This document shows positions 1 to 13,792 of a DNA stretch of 64,000 nt, one piece after another (position 1 is the first letter of the stretch; each line of letters begins with the position of its first letter). The position numbers and the translations under genes are program-made. Where the stretch lies: the NCBI RefSeq assembly GCF_000208745.1, contig NC_030853.1, positions 18,823,990 through 18,887,989 on the forward strand, given 5' to 3'. The stretch comes from Theobroma cacao (Eukaryota > Streptophyta > Magnoliopsida > Malvales > Malvaceae). The notes beneath the pieces are model-generated. The model ran no database searches. It had not been told where the DNA came from and was given only the letters and a program-made list of their open reading frames with translations.

Positions 1-360
1 GAATTTATTTTTTTTAAAAAAAATATATATTGAAGAATATAAAATAAGTATTTATTATTTTAATAAGAAAATTGGGGTTTAGCTTTAAAAATAGGAGGTC
101 CCATGCATGGACCTAAGTGACCCCCAATGCAAGGAGCAAAGATTCCTCAAGCCTGGTCGTTGTGGAAATTTACTAGAATTGGTGAAGAATAAAAAGCAAT
201 GGAGTCAAGCTGACAGCACAGAACATTGACCCCTGCCTTGGGAGCCAAAATCTTCACGTATCACTCCTCATAATTGATAATCCCGCATGTTACGCCGTTA
301 AATAAAAAAAAGTTATAATTATAAAAAAGTAACAGTATCAATTATTTTAAATTAATTTTT

Positions 361-640
361 AATAATAATAAAGAAAAAAGATGAGCAAAAGTGCTATTGA
401 AGAATATTGTAGGCAAGGAATGCAACTATTATATTAAAACTTCAATGGATGGATAGGCTCATTCTTAATTATTATTATTATTCTTTTTCACTCTTTTGTC
501 AATTATTTTAGCACTTTTTACTGCTTTTGATTGTAAATTTCCTAGTGCTTGGCTAATTGGTCAAAGACGCGTTCCTCCTCTTTCTTTGAATGAAAAATTA
601 TATTGAAAGAGAATGGGCATGCATGTTCGAAGATTGAATA
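361..640 (+). repeat. Diverged direct duplication, copy 1
   Basis: The segment starting AAGATGAGCAAAAGTGCTATTGA matches, by eye, the segment near 3030-3300, with shared blocks such as ATGGATGGAT, CTCATTCTT, TTATTATTATT and GCACTTTTTACTGC. The order and orientation are the same and the copies are about 2.7 kb apart. Upstream, both have CCATGCA-type sequence. Neither copy has coding signs. It could be an old segmental duplication of a promoter region or two copies of an unclassified repeat. Confidence 0.55.
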
Positions 641-1136
641 CATTTAGCTTTAGTTCCAATATCTCTATTCAATAGTTTTAGTTCTTTTACCTCAATTTTA
701 ATATATTTAGTTTCTTTATTTTTATTAAAAACTAATTTAAAGACAATTTATAACCGTATTAAGATTTTGTTTTTAATTTAGATGACCTGACATTTTGATG
801 ATGATTCAATTTTATGACACATATTAATTTATAAAAAAATATATTTTATTTTAATTAAATAATAATTAATATTTTTTTACATTGTGAAAAAATAAAATTT
901 TTTATAAAAGAATAAAATTTTTTTTATACTAATATGTGTCCTATGGTAAAAAAAAATTCAAGTTGGCATGTTCCATTATCAACAAAAAAAAAGTCGTACT
1001 ATAAATGTTTAAAATTGTTATCAATTATTTTTAACTCAATTTTTAATAAAAATATATAAATTAAATTCATTAAAATTAAATGAAAAAGATTAAAATAACA
1101 AAATTAAGATAATAGAGGGACAAATACAAATTTCAA
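632..1136. mobile_element. Possible AT-rich MITE with long imperfect inverted ends
   Basis: The left part (TTGAATACATTTAG..., then TTTTTATTAAAAACTAA) resembles the reverse complement of the right part (ending ...GGGACAAATACAAATTTCAA) over about 120 bases, giving a 500-bp foldback-like unit. The similarity was judged by eye in low-complexity AT-rich sequence and no clear target-site duplication was found, so this is tentative. Confidence 0.35.
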
Positions 1137-3029
1137 CTCACAATTAACACAAGAATATATATGGCAATAAAAAATAAAGAGAAATAAGCCAGATGTAAAA
1201 TAATAATTGTGACATTGAAATTTTTAACTAATAATTCGATTTTTGTTGACTTACTATTACTAAATCTATATATCATAAGTAAAAGGATGCGCAAAAGGGC
1301 TTCCAAGTTTGGCAACGTCGTGACTCTTTTTGGATAACTTCTGTTTAAAATATATTTAATATTATTTTATTTATTTTTTTTAAATTAATAGATTTCATTC
1401 GTAAAAGAACAAGGATAGGTTCCTTAAATACAAAAACAGAGCACATGATTTTCAGATGCTATGCCTTGATCATCATATCATCTCAAAAAATCATGATGAC
1501 AACCTGCCCAGGAGAAGCCATCAAAAAATAGATCACCAAAAACAAACATCCCTATCATCAATTTACAGACAAATGAATACTTAAAAGCAACATAAAGCCA
1601 CAAAGTCATACCAAAATCCCCCTGCTCAGTAATTCATTCCATTTCAATAAAAAATAGGTTGCAATCTAATTTAAAATTCTGAACTCCAAATCACACGTCT
1701 TTACAAGTAACTACAACATCTCATTCAAAAGACTCCATATCATCTCAGTATTATTTGATTTGTTGAGGATGCATGTGTGGCATTTTCTTTTAATGCTCAC
1801 TAAAACCAACTTACGCTCTGGCTTTGATTCAATTGAGTCTTACTCCAGAAAACATCAATAGGCAAGGAAGCAAAAAACCACTTCCAAAAAAAAAACAAAA
1901 AAAAATAGAGTGAAATAGAGTGAAGGAAACTTGCACTTCGAGAGGAACGGTGGGTAGGTTTTTTTAGAAAGAGAGGAAATTGGTGGTAGAAGGAAGGGGA
2001 AGAAAAGAGGAAAGGGAAAGAAAGAGGGAGTTGTTGCCGAAAATGCCCGGTCTGGCAAAGGCGACGACGTCGGTGGCTGAGTTAGGGAGAGAGGGTTTAG
2101 AGAAATGGGTTGGTTGCTAGGGTCAGAAGAGAGCAAAAATGAAGAAAAGAGCAAGGGGGTGCCAGCTAGGTTTAAGGAAAATCAAAACCACGTCGTTTTA
2201 CGGATACAAAAACAAGAAAAAGAAGAAATGGGTTGGATTCAATCAAGCCCTAACCGATTCAACTTTAGATTTAGTCAATTTATTTTCTTTATGCAATTTT
2301 TTTATCTATAAATTAAATTTATAAAATTACTTCAAAAAGGATAAAAATAAAAAATTTAAACTATTTTTTTGACAAGCAATAAAAAATAAAATAATTTATT
2401 GAATAAAGTTAATAATAACTTACTAAAATTATTGGCAATCTCAAAATTATCTTCGTAAGGTGGATTAATTCTAAATAGTTATAAAAGCATAAGATAAAAA
2501 AATAATTAAAATTGAAGATAACTCATAAAATTTCATCATTAAAATTAAAAAAAATTTAATAGGCATTATTAATATTCATTTTATTTTAGTAATTTTATTA
2601 TATAAATTATGTAGCTTTTTTTTTATTTCGCTACTCATATAAATTATGCAGCTTATGAATAATAACTTTCAATATATTAAATTTTCTTAATTTTAATTTT
2701 ATTTTACTATTGGAATCATCATGATTAACAAAATATGATTATGTTAATATTAACATATATTAAGATATAAAAAGTAGAATATTTTTAAAAATGATTTAAA
2801 TAAAAATTTTTACTTGGTAAGTCATAAGAAAATCTTTTTAAAATATCGATTCTTTAAAAGAATAAGTTTAATTTATTATGATTACTATTATTTATAATTT
2901 TTACAAATTAAAATTACTTTTTAATTATTATTATTTTGTTTATAATATTATGTAATTTAAAATTAATCTTTATCAAAAAATTAACCCCATGCAAAGCGAG
3001 GCACCACTCTAGCATTGGAAATAAGAGAA

Positions 3030-3300
3030 AAAGATGAGCAAAAGTACTATTGACGAATATTACAGGCGAGCAATGCAACTATCAAAACTTCGATGGATGG
3101 ATCATGCTCATTCTTTTATTATTATTATTTCATTCTTTTTATTTTAGTTTCTTTTTGACTTTTTCGTCAACATTTTTAACACTTTTTACTGCCTTAGATT
3201 GGAAATTTTCTGGTGAGCAAGCTCTCCGCGAGGCTAATGCGTCAAAGTCGGTAGAAACACAATTTTTTTTTCTTTTCGGTCCTTTATTGTACGAAAACGC
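3030..3300 (+). repeat. Diverged direct duplication, copy 2
   Basis: This is the partner of the 361-640 segment, with the same block order (AAAAGATGAGCAAAAGTACTATTGA, ATGGATGGATCATGCTCATTC, TTTTTACTGCCTTAGATTGG). It overlaps a 110-residue open frame at 3050-3382. The first copy does not keep that frame and its composition is phenylalanine- and leucine-rich, so I do not call it a gene. Confidence 0.55.
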
Positions 3301-3828
3301 TTCGCTCCTCTTTCTTTTCAATTCGGAGGAAACTACAGCAAAGACCATTTGCATGGACTCATTGAAAGAATATATCCAATAAATCAACTTGAAAAACAGC
3401 TCTATTTATCCATTTTGCTCTCTCATCGCATGCCTTCCTTTCCCTTCTTCCACTTACTTGCGGCAACCAAATAACCGAGTGGCTTCAAGTTTAAATGAAT
3501 ACGGTGATTGATGTATGTACATATATATAATGCAAGAGTGTGCCTCTCGAATAAGAAGATAATATATACATATGTGCATTTGAATTAGTAAAGTTTAAAC
3601 TTAAGCATGCATTACATTGATTTAAACTGGAAGCACTATTGTCCACTTATCTTTTTGTATTTATTGCTGACGTTTATCAAATAGGAAAGTTTTTTTATGT
3701 TTATCAAATTAGTAAGCACTTATATATTTATATATATATATTGTAGATGTAAAAAAAATTAGAAATTAAGTAGCATGCATGCTTGCATCTAAATTTTTGT
3801 CAACGAAATACATGAACAAGCAAAAAGG

Positions 3829-4392
3829 TAGAAGAACTTACTTCATTATTTTTTAACACATTATACACATCTTCAGGAGCCCATAATCGAATACGTTCTT
3901 CAGGCCTTATGGATTCTAAACGAACAACATACCTATGCTAGGAGATTTTAGGCTTATTACAAATCAAGCAGTCCCACGTGGTACTAGTATGTATAAACTC
4001 TAGACTTGAGACCAAGCTCACTACATCTTGTTTAACTTCAGGAAGAGTGCTACTGAGAAGGCCATTCTGTACTTCCAGTAAAGCACTAGAATGAGCCATG
4101 GGCCAATTCCAATTCCCTTCTCTTATTAAGACATCAATAATTTAAGTTTTTTTCTTAAATGGGGCTTCTGCCGTACTTGCTAAGCAAAGGACCACTAGAA
4201 TGCCAATTATCATGCCACAAGAAAGTAGTTTCGCCATTCCTTGTAGAATAGCTTGAGTAAAAACCTGGCTGCATCCATCCCTCGACTTCAAAATCTTCCT
4301 CCAATGCCAGCTACAAATATTTAGAGTTTTGACTTGCCAAAAGCTCTTGTTTAAGAAGGTACATACCCACCCAAGCTGCACAAACAGAGCCT
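3829..4392 (-). pseudogene. LINE reverse-transcriptase tail fragment (zf-RVT region), decayed
   Basis: Reading the minus strand, fragments in shifting frames resemble the C-terminal part of plant LINE (non-LTR retrotransposon) ORF2. They run in the expected order: NKSFWQVKT...CSWHWRKILKSR, then NGETTFLWHDNWHSSGPLL, then REGNWNWP, then a zf-RVT-like stretch (TTWDCLICNKPKIS-stop-HRYVVR...RLWAPEDVYNVL). A TAG replaces the tryptophan expected after KIS. Frames change at least once, so it is not functional. Only the 3' end of the element remains, as is usual for 5'-truncated LINEs. The family assignment rests on recalled motif patterns. Confidence 0.7.
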
Positions 4393-4399
4393 TTTTTAA

Positions 4400-5134
4400 A
4401 GGATAACTAAATGAAATTCTAAAAGATTTTTCAATTAAATTATTGTTTTATCTATTGACAGTAATATTAGAATGTTAATATATATATATTTATTAATTTT
4501 TTATTTGATTTATTAATTTCTTTGAATATAACCTAATGAGAGACGACTAAGGAATCTTAAAACCCTACTTATGGAATTTAAATGGTCATAATCTAATAGT
4601 AATTCTTTTAAATTTTTGCATAAGATTCTCAAAGAAAAATGAAAATTTGATTTCTTGGTGTTAGTCATATGGCTTCCCCCCTTCCAAAAGGCCCAAAACA
4701 TATGGCAATCCTTACCTTAGGTGTCGAATTATGATCCAAATTCAGAATTGTTTTGACCCAAGAGTTTTCAGACCTTTAATGATTAGGCTTTCTTCTTTGG
4801 AAAAAACTTAAGCTTCCTTTTTAATTGGCCCATATTTCCATTATCATCATTTCCCATCGCATCTCAATGCTCCAAAAAATCTCTAAATTACAAAAACACA
4901 CCCCTTCACTGTCACAGGGCAACCGAAGCAAGCTCAAAACAAAACATTTTAGTCAGACAAGGTTTAAGAAGGGTTTAAGGCGGCTACTGCTTCCCTTTCT
5001 CTATATTACTTGACTCTCTCTATGAATTTTATTTTTTCTTAAGACGTTATTTTCTCAAACCCATTTTCTCTTCTCTCAAAATCTGCCCAAAAATCCCACT
5101 TCATTTCCAGTTTCACCATTTATTTAATAATTTG
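4400..5134. promoter_or_regulatory. Upstream region and 5' leader of RPOTmp
   Basis: There is no gene here. The last 150 bases are pyrimidine-rich (many CTCT and TTTCT runs), typical of a plant 5' leader. A promoter for the downstream organellar RNA polymerase is expected here, but I cannot pick a convincing TATA box. Confidence 0.4.
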
Positions 5135-5260
5135 ATGTCCATCATCGAAACCCCATTAATTTCTTCCAATCTTTTAGACAAATTCGATCATTTTGTTCCT
5201 TTGGATAATAGAAATCCCTCAATTCTTTACCAGAACCCTCCAAAGATTTCCATAGTTATG
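5135..5260 (+). promoter_or_regulatory. Two in-frame start codons bounding a 41-codon extension
   Basis: ATG at 5135-5137 and ATG at 5258-5260 are in the same frame. The first adds 41 residues ([12 protein letters not shown]...) ahead of MWRNIAKH. Plant RpoT;2/RPOTmp genes are known for this arrangement, and start-site choice has been linked to dual targeting to plastids and mitochondria. Which ATG is used here cannot be read from sequence alone. Confidence 0.7.
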
Positions 5261-8200
5261 TGGAGAAACATAGCTAAACATGCCATATCGAGAAGAACCC
5301 ATAGTTTTCAATGCTTTGCTAGAACTTATAGCTTTCTGGGTACTTCTCAGGATTCCATTTTTCATGAGAAATCAAAGTTTCGGGGTTTAAAGTTTGGATC
5401 CTTTTGCTCAAACTCAAGGTTTCTTGATATGGGTGGTAGAAGAATTGGTGAGGTGTTAACTAATGTGGAGTATATAGGGAAGCAAAGTTTTGGGTTTCCA
5501 AGGAATGAGATTGGGTGCAGTGGTTTGTGCCCAAGAGGGTATGTGAGTGTGGCAGAGGCAGTTTCATCAACTGATGTTGAAGAGGATGTGTCTGTTGTTG
5601 AAGAAATCAAAGAATTGTTGGATGAAATGAAGAAAGAACAGAGGAGAGAGACTGGAAATAGGCGTAGAAGGTGCCAAATAATAGAGAGAGGAATGGGCGA
5701 AAGCAAGTATCGGTTCTTGAGAAGAAGGCAAGTGAAGATTGAGACAGAGGCATGGGAACAAGCTGCAAAAGAGTATAGGGAACTTTTGATGGATATGTGT
5801 GAGCATAAATTGGCACCCAATTTGCCTTATATCAAGTCTTTGTTTCTTGGTTGGTTTGAGCCTTTGCGTGATGCTATTATTAAGGAGCAAGAGTTGTATA
5901 GGTTAGGGAAACTTAGAGCAGGTTATGCCGGTTACTTGGATCAGTTGCCAGCTGATATGACGGCAGTTATCACAATGCACAAGTTGATGGGACTGCTTAT
6001 GACTGGAGGGGAACATGGTTGTGCTCGAGTTGTACAGGCTGCTTGTCTGATAGGTGATGCCATTGAGCAGGAGGTGAGTGAGATTCAATGCCACTTTTCT
6101 CTCTATATATTTTATGATTTTATGCTGTATTTGGTTTTATTTGAGATTTAAATAGTTGGTTGTACAACTGACTATGGAAAACCTACTGTTTAATGTGTGA
6201 CTGAATTTAGTTGGAAAATGCTTCAAAATATGCTTAGGTGAATGATTTATGTGTTATAGTTATTTTAGGTTAAAGCTGAGATACAGACAATAGAAGGTAA
6301 GCACATACAGAAATAGACACAGGAGAGAGAAAATAGAATCCAAAATTTTCTAAATGCATCATGATTTGTTAGAATGACAAAACCTAGAACTAAAAATTTC
6401 TGGCCAGATTACTTCAATGGTTACTTGATAAAATTTGTCTAAGAAACTTAAATATGGTTGTGTTGCAAGCAATAGATGTTTTAATCTATATTTTTCCAAA
6501 TTAAAAAAGTGCACTGATATTATGCTTGTTTAAGATGAAGATATTGAAACCTTTATGTTTTGGCACGGTTTAGGATGTTGGGTTATTTTAAATTTGAAGT
6601 CAACTCATTGTCTCATCTGATATATGTTGACTATTTATTTTGAAATTTAAAATAACCAGAGTTATTTGACATATATGAAACCTGGCTAAGACATGGAAGT
6701 ATATCAAAATGCTCCATTTTCTATCTTTCAAAGACAATAACAACTTTATTTTTATACGATATCATGATATAAATATCAGGCAAGAAAAGTTATATACTTG
6801 CATTTCTTTTTCTGAAATTGGACAGTCTATATTGTTATATCATACATGTTATCTCTGTCAGGGGACTTTCAATTCTCACACCTTTTTCCATATCGGACAT
6901 GATAACATTTCTTCTCTCCTTTTTCCCTATGTTACTTAAATCCATATTCACGCTTCATTTCATGGTTAGTGCAATATTTTTGGGACTTGGACTCCAACGC
7001 TCACATTTGTCTTTGGCATTTTTTCTTTGTCTTGACTTGGGTGACACTCGATGCTGCAGTATTCCTTACCTGTTGCTGTTAGTCTAGAGCTACTTATTCT
7101 TTCTTTAAAATTTAGCACTGATTCAAAAGCATTCTGTCATGGTTAGGTTAGAATACACAAGTTCTTGGAGAAAACAAAGAAAAAAAGGGTTGACAAAAAG
7201 AACGAAGATGAAGGAGATAAGCCTAATGCTGAGATTAAGGAACAAGAGAAGTTAAGGAAAAAGGTGACCGATTTGATAAAGAAACAAAAGCTACCAGCAG
7301 TGAGGCAAATAGTGAAGGGGCAGGATGACACGAAGCCCTGGGGCCAGGATGCGAAGGCTAAGGTTAATCTAATTTCCTGTAATCTCTAATAAAATTTCCT
7401 GTAATCATGCATTTCTTAAACTTCTGACCTATGCTTTATTTTTCCCAGGTTGGAAGCCATCTTATTGAGTTATTAATGCAAACTGCTTATATACAGCCTC
7501 CAGCTGATCAGTTAGCTGATTGTCCCCCTGATGTTCGGCCTGCATTTGTGCATTCTTTAAGAACTGTAGTAAAAGAAAACAAGTGAGGAATGGTTTCTTG
7601 TCTTTTGATAGGCTAATACTCTCTCTCAGTGATAACATCAGATAATATAGTCATTTTTTTTGGCCAGAGCTATATTCACTTCAAATTGCTGTTTTTGGGC
7701 ATTTCTTTCTGCAGGAAAACTGGCAGAAGATATGGTGTTATTGAATGTAACCCACTAGTTCGCAAAGGCCTTGAGAGAACTGTAAGTAAATGGGTTATGG
7801 CCCTTTTTTGGAGGATATTTTACATATTATTATTCCTTTGTTGTTTAAATCGTATGATTGAAGTTGATGGATCCATGTAAGTTTCCAAAGAGGATGACTT
7901 GTAAACTAATATCTAGAGTATAAGATTTAAGTGACATTTAATAATTTCCCACCCTTCTTTCTCCTTTTATTGTTGTGTGTGTTGTGGGGCGAGGATAGGT
8001 GCTACCTCAATGCGCTAGTTGCAGATGTTCGTTTTTTCAAATCCCTAAGAGAAGGAAACATATATTTGTTCTTTGATTCTTTCTTTGCACAGGCAAGGCA
8101 CATGGTGATTCCTTATATGCCAATGTTGGTGCCCCCGGTCAAGTGGACAGGGTATGTTATTTTCAGTTTCATGTCAAGATTATAGTTTGCTTTTCCCTTG

Positions 8201-11200
8201 GTTTGAGATTTTGGATAATTTGCATTGAAACTAGTCTTCAAGTTCCAAAAGATACAGAATATTTCTTAATTTAGATGGTTTGATGCATGATGCATAACGT
8301 TACTTCTCAGGTTTTTTTGCAATGTAGAGCCTTATTACTTTAACCAATGCCTTAGTATAGGTATTTAGTCAGAGGTCAAATTAAGATTGGATGCTGCCTG
8401 TTCAAGACCAGCAGTAACCACTGACCAGGATTACAGGCTTAGGATGCTGGATTAGGAGGACCAGAGTGGGCAGTTCCTGTAAATGGGAGGGTATAGATTG
8501 TCTGTTTTATTTATTTGTTTTCTGTAGAAATGTTGGAGGCATTTTAGGCAAATTGGACTATAAATCAACTGTATTCTAGATAAAGTAAAATGTATGAAGG
8601 ATATGTTCAGAACAATTTGAAAGGATGAAGTCATCTACTTTTGAAGACAGATTGCGATTCCATGACATGCTTACTAGATAAAGACTGGGCTCAAGTATAG
8701 CATTTTGAAAACTTGGCATTTCTTATCAATCAGCTTGCAAAATTATCTTTTTGCTGGTAAGATGGTTTGTATTCTAGATACCATGTGGGTAAATTCTATT
8801 TTTTTGTCCTTTTCAGCTATGACAGAGGAGCATACTTGTTCATACCGTCCTACATTATGCGCACACATGGAGTTAAACAGCAACGTGAAGCTGTCAAGAG
8901 GACCCCTAGGAAGCAGTTAGAACCGGTCTTTGAGGTTGAAAATTTCTTTAATTGTTAATTTTCTTTTTAACTTTTCCAACTTTATATTGTTTGATCTGAA
9001 CCCCAATGGTATTCAGACATGGGAAGTCAGTACCTTACTGCTGGCTCTGTCAGTGGCACTTGTAAATTTAGATTTCATTTGATTAGCTTGTGTTTTGCAA
9101 GGAAAATGATGATTTGTATAAATAACCTGCTAGGCTCTGGATACACTTGGATGTACCAAATGGAGGGTAAATAAGCGGGTTCTTAATGTTGTTGATAGAA
9201 TATGGACTAGTGGAGGCCGTCTTGCAGACCTGGTGGACCGTAAGGACGTGAGTTACTAAATCTCTTTTCCCTTTTCCTGAGCAACTGTATCTCTTTTTTA
9301 TATTTTTTCCTTTTTTTTGACCTTTTTTCAACACAAGGCACTTTTTGGCTACTTATTGTTCTGTTTTTTTATGGTTGTTAAGGAAGATGTAAAATTCAGC
9401 CTGGTTCTATTTCCGTTAATTTTGATTCCCTGACAACAAGCGGAAATAGTTATCTTCAAATCTTGCAGGTTCCCTTACCAGAGAAGCCGGATAGTGAGGA
9501 TGAAGCAGTGCTGAGGAAATGGAAGTGGAAAGTCAGATCTGTAAAAAAGGAAAATAGAGAGAGGCATTCACTGCGCTGTGATGTAGAGCTTAAACTTGCT
9601 GTAAGATCTGTTTACCTTCATAATATGCTAGTATATTAGTATTTTTAGAAACCAGACTTATCCCAACTCTTTAAAACTGGGAGCAGGTAGCTCGGAAAAT
9701 GAAAGATGAAGAAGGTTTTTATTACCCTCACAATCTTGATTTTCGAGGGCGTGCATATCCTATGCACCCATATTTGAATCATCTTGGTTCAGATCTTTGT
9801 CGGGGTATTTTGGAGTTTGGAGAGGGTCGCCCTCTTGGAAAATCAGGTTTACGCTGGCTAAAAATACATCTCGCAAATCTGTATGCTGGTGGGGTGGACA
9901 AATTGTCTCATGAGGGTCGATTGGCTTTCACCGAGAATCATCTGGATGATATATTTGACTCTGCAGACAGACCACTTGAAGGAAAGCGCTGGTGGTTAAA
10001 AGCAGAAGATCCATTTCAGTGCTTAGCTGTGTGCATTAATCTCGCTGAAGCTTTGAGAAGCTCCTCTCCTGAGACATTTGTTTCACATATACCTGTGCAT
10101 CAGGTAACTTTTTTTGTTGCCCCAAGATGTTGCTCCTATATTTTGTTTGCATGATTATTAGCCAATGATCTTTTATTAGGAGCACAATTGATGAATTTTG
10201 AATAGCTCATCTGTAGGGTTGTTAGAATGTAATATATATGTGTGTTGTGTGTGTGTGTGTGTATACAGACACACACTCGAGAAAAAACAGAAAAGAAACA
10301 GAACATATATTGAGCAACATGATGGAATATCAAACAGTTTAATTTATGTCTATAAATGCGTCTGTTATTGTCATTATTTTGCAGGTTTCCTATATCTAAA
10401 TTACATGGATTTTTTTTTTCTACTGGGCTACTTAGTGATTAGCTAATATGTTCATGATTTATATCATTCAAACAAATACCAACTTAGAATTAGGAATATT
10501 TTCAGTTTGAATTTTATCCTGTGGAATGTGTTCTACCTTCTTTCTTGTATATAGTGGCAATTCTTGTTTCCTCGCATCTTTAAGCCTCTGCTTGCTCTTT
10601 AAGCCCATAAACTGATTAGCTGCCTCTCTTTTTTCTTGCCTCCTCTAGGATGGTTCCTGCAATGGTTTACAACACTATGCTGCACTTGGAAGAGACAAGG
10701 TATCCTTTTTGTCAATCAGAAGTTATGATTGAAAGTATTATACCTTTTTGCTTCTGCTTATAATTTAAACTTCCAGTTGGGAGCAGCTTCAGTCAATCTG
10801 GTTGCAGGTGAGAAACCGGCAGATGTTTACTCAGGAATAGCTGCTAGGTAAGCCATTTTTTTGTAGGTTCAAATGAAACCTATTAATAATTGATCCTGAT
10901 CCTCTGATTTGAGATAACCATTTCTGAGTGAGCTTTTGAATTAATTCTCTTCTTTACTGCACTTTTCCTCCCTCCCCTCTAAGAAATGAAAGAAAAAACT
11001 AGATTTGTCTGGCAGTGTCCTTTTGAAGAAAATTAATTGAAGTGATAGTTCTTATCCAGCTTTTGTTGATGATTTTGACAAAGGAAATAACACAGTTAAC
11101 ATTTAACTGACTAATAACTGGAATGTAGAACTCTCTTGTTAGATTTCAGTTTGTACCATATGAGAACAGTAACTTTATTCTGTTTTGCGAACTTAAAAGA

Positions 11201-13702
11201 TTCTGGTACTGGCTGCATGTTTAGCATTTAAGATGAAGAATTCACACCAAAAATGTTCAGCTAATACTGAACGCACTGATGCACATGTACAGATGCATTT
11301 ATTTGCAGGATTATTATGATATACTCTCCATTAATCAAGGGCAGATAACTCATAATTATATTTACATATCTATTCTTTGGGAAGCGTGGGGGAGGGTGTT
11401 TCCCTCTGTTTGCAAATTATTTGAAAGTGGAAACAGAACAAAACTAAGCACTTGCTTTGATTGAAAGCTAAAAAGCCAAGTATGTGTTGTGAGTTAAGTA
11501 TAACCTAATCAGCCTTCATTCCATTCAAAGTAAAGGGATACTTGAAGTCTCGGGTTTAAGTTGAGAATTGCAGGGTGTTATGGGGGAGGCTTCTTCCTGT
11601 TGTGTTGGCCAACTAGTTGGCTCAGGAAGAAAAGGTCCGAAACTGTGCTTTACCACATTCTATATGCTATCTGTATGCATATTCTCTGTTTGGTATAATA
11701 CATTTGGACAATCATAGCAAGCAGGGATCCTAGTTTATTGGTTGTGCAATCCTTGAAAACCTAAGGAGCAGTTAAAATGCCAAAGGTTAATCCTTACGTG
11801 TCACTGTCTGGTACATAATTATAGCATTCACATGTATTATATCCTATATAATGAAAGATTTCTATTTTACGGTTTACATATATTTCTGACGACAAAATGC
11901 TTTTCAAGTCAGTTTAATATAACAATACAAATAACAAAAGAACTCGTGTTCTGAATGTAGAGTACTTGATATCATCAGGAGGGATGCACAGAAAGATCCT
12001 GCCGTTTTTCCAGATGCATTGCATGCAAAAGTATTAGTTAACCAGGTATTCCATGGCCTTCCGCATATGATAGTGACAAAAATATTAGACTAGTTAAGAG
12101 TCTGCCAAAAACCTTATGCTATTATTGTTTTGTTCTTGTGCATCGTAATCATTCATGTTGCAAGTATGGCATTGGCAACTTGCTGAGTGTATATCCATCT
12201 TGACTGGAAGCTATGTGCTATTTAGTATATGTGGTAGTTAATTCTGATGGCTGGAGTTATTGTCAAGGTGGATAGGAAACTGGTGAAGCAGACAGTGATG
12301 ACCTCAGTCTATGGAGTAACTTACATTGGTGCACGAGATCAAATCAAGAGGAGGTTGAAGGAACGTGGTGTAATTACAGATGACAAAGAGATCTTTGGTG
12401 CTTCTTGTTATGCTGCTAAGGTAACGAATGCTGGGACTTCCACTACTTTAGCTTCAACTAGTTTTGCCAAGTATGGGCCTGCTTTATGATATTGCATTCT
12501 CTCCTGTGCTGTCAATTAATGATAAACTTTAATTTATTTGTGGGGTAGACAACCTTAACTGCCTTAGGAGAGATGTTTCAAGCTGCACGTGCTATCATGA
12601 ATTGGCTTGGTGAATGTGCAAAGGTGTCTCCCACTCTATCACTTTCTCTCTGCCCAGTTTTTCTTCATGTTGCTATTTTCTATATATTTAAATTTATTGG
12701 ATGGCTTTTTGCTTGAACTGTTGAACATGAACAGATTATTGCATCTGAAAATCAGCCAGTGAGGTGGACAACTCCACTTGGACTTCCTGTCGTACAACCA
12801 TACCGGGTATTAGGAAGGCATCTTGTGAGTATTAGAATGTTTGTGGAAACTTAGAATCTGGTAATATCAATATTATCAAAAAAGAAATGAATCTGCTAAT
12901 ATCTTTATTAAATTTAAGAAAACTAAAACTATTTCAAGTCATTTAACTTCTTCCTGTTAAATTGGCAGATAAAAACTTCGCTTCAGGTTTTAACACTGCA
13001 ACGTGAAACTGAAAAGGTACATTAACCTATCTCAGTTTTCTGGTTTATACTTCTGTATATGTTAGATTTACTTGCTGAATTCTGCATGCCCTGGCTTTGG
13101 TAAATCACCGAACACGGCATGTCAAACCAAGATTCTAAGACAACGTGCTCTTATGACTGAAAATCTGAGAATCACAGGATTTTTAGTGCAAAAAATAGCA
13201 CAAGTTACACAATTAGGTCAGATATTGCTCAGAGCTTTTTCACTGGTTTTTCAATCATATATGAACCAGTGTTTTCTGTTGTGATGGGCTAACCATTTGA
13301 TTATATCAATTTTTCATGATAGTGACAAGAAAGAAGAAGGAAAAAGGAAGAGGTGGATGGTGTGTTACGGTATTGATGAGGGGTTTGGCAGGATAAAGAT
13401 TAACAAGATGCAAAGATTTTTATTTTCCTTAATTTATGTTTAATAGGTTAATTGTTATGAGACTGATTATAAAAGAGGGACAGGCACAATGAGCTTACTG
13501 CTTATCCAACCATGTTCCTGTGAGAATAGGATATTTAGGTTTGTTATATTTTATGGACATGCCCCTATAACTCTGTATATTTTAGCATAAGGTAGGAGTC
13601 TAGAATTTAACTTGCACACTAACAAGTTGAAGACTTTTAGAATTGCATTATATGAATTCCTCCTATGTAAAAAACTCATAAACAATAAAGTTATCATGTT
13701 TA

Positions 13703-13742
<40 letters not shown>

Positions 13743-13750
13743 AGAATATN

Positions 13751-13792
<42 letters not shown>

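Larger units (their letters stand above)
1..3828. other. AT-rich intergenic region, no supported gene
   Basis: I see no convincing gene here. The open frames are short and low-complexity (runs of F, S, K and N). The stretch holds a diverged direct duplication (about 361-640 and 3030-3300), a possible MITE (about 632-1136) and a CT/GA-rich, somewhat GC-richer patch at 1930-2220. That patch could be the 5' leader of an unrecognised minus-strand transcript, but no conserved protein is visible. Confidence 0.6.

Noticed and set aside
1855..2154. 99-residue minus-strand open frame rich in Pro, Phe and Ser
   Set aside because: Composition follows the CT-rich DNA; no domain, and no conserved start or splice context.
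3050..3382. 110-residue plus-strand open frame
   Set aside because: Low-complexity hydrophobic frame lying in the duplicated segment; the other copy does not keep it open.
5362..5820. Long minus-strand frame opposite RPOTmp exon 1
   Set aside because: Shadow of the real coding strand.
12247..12489. 80-residue open frame that could be called a separate gene
   Set aside because: It is RPOTmp exon 13 read through both splice sites; acceptor at 12266-12267 and donor at 12421 fit the neighbouring exons.
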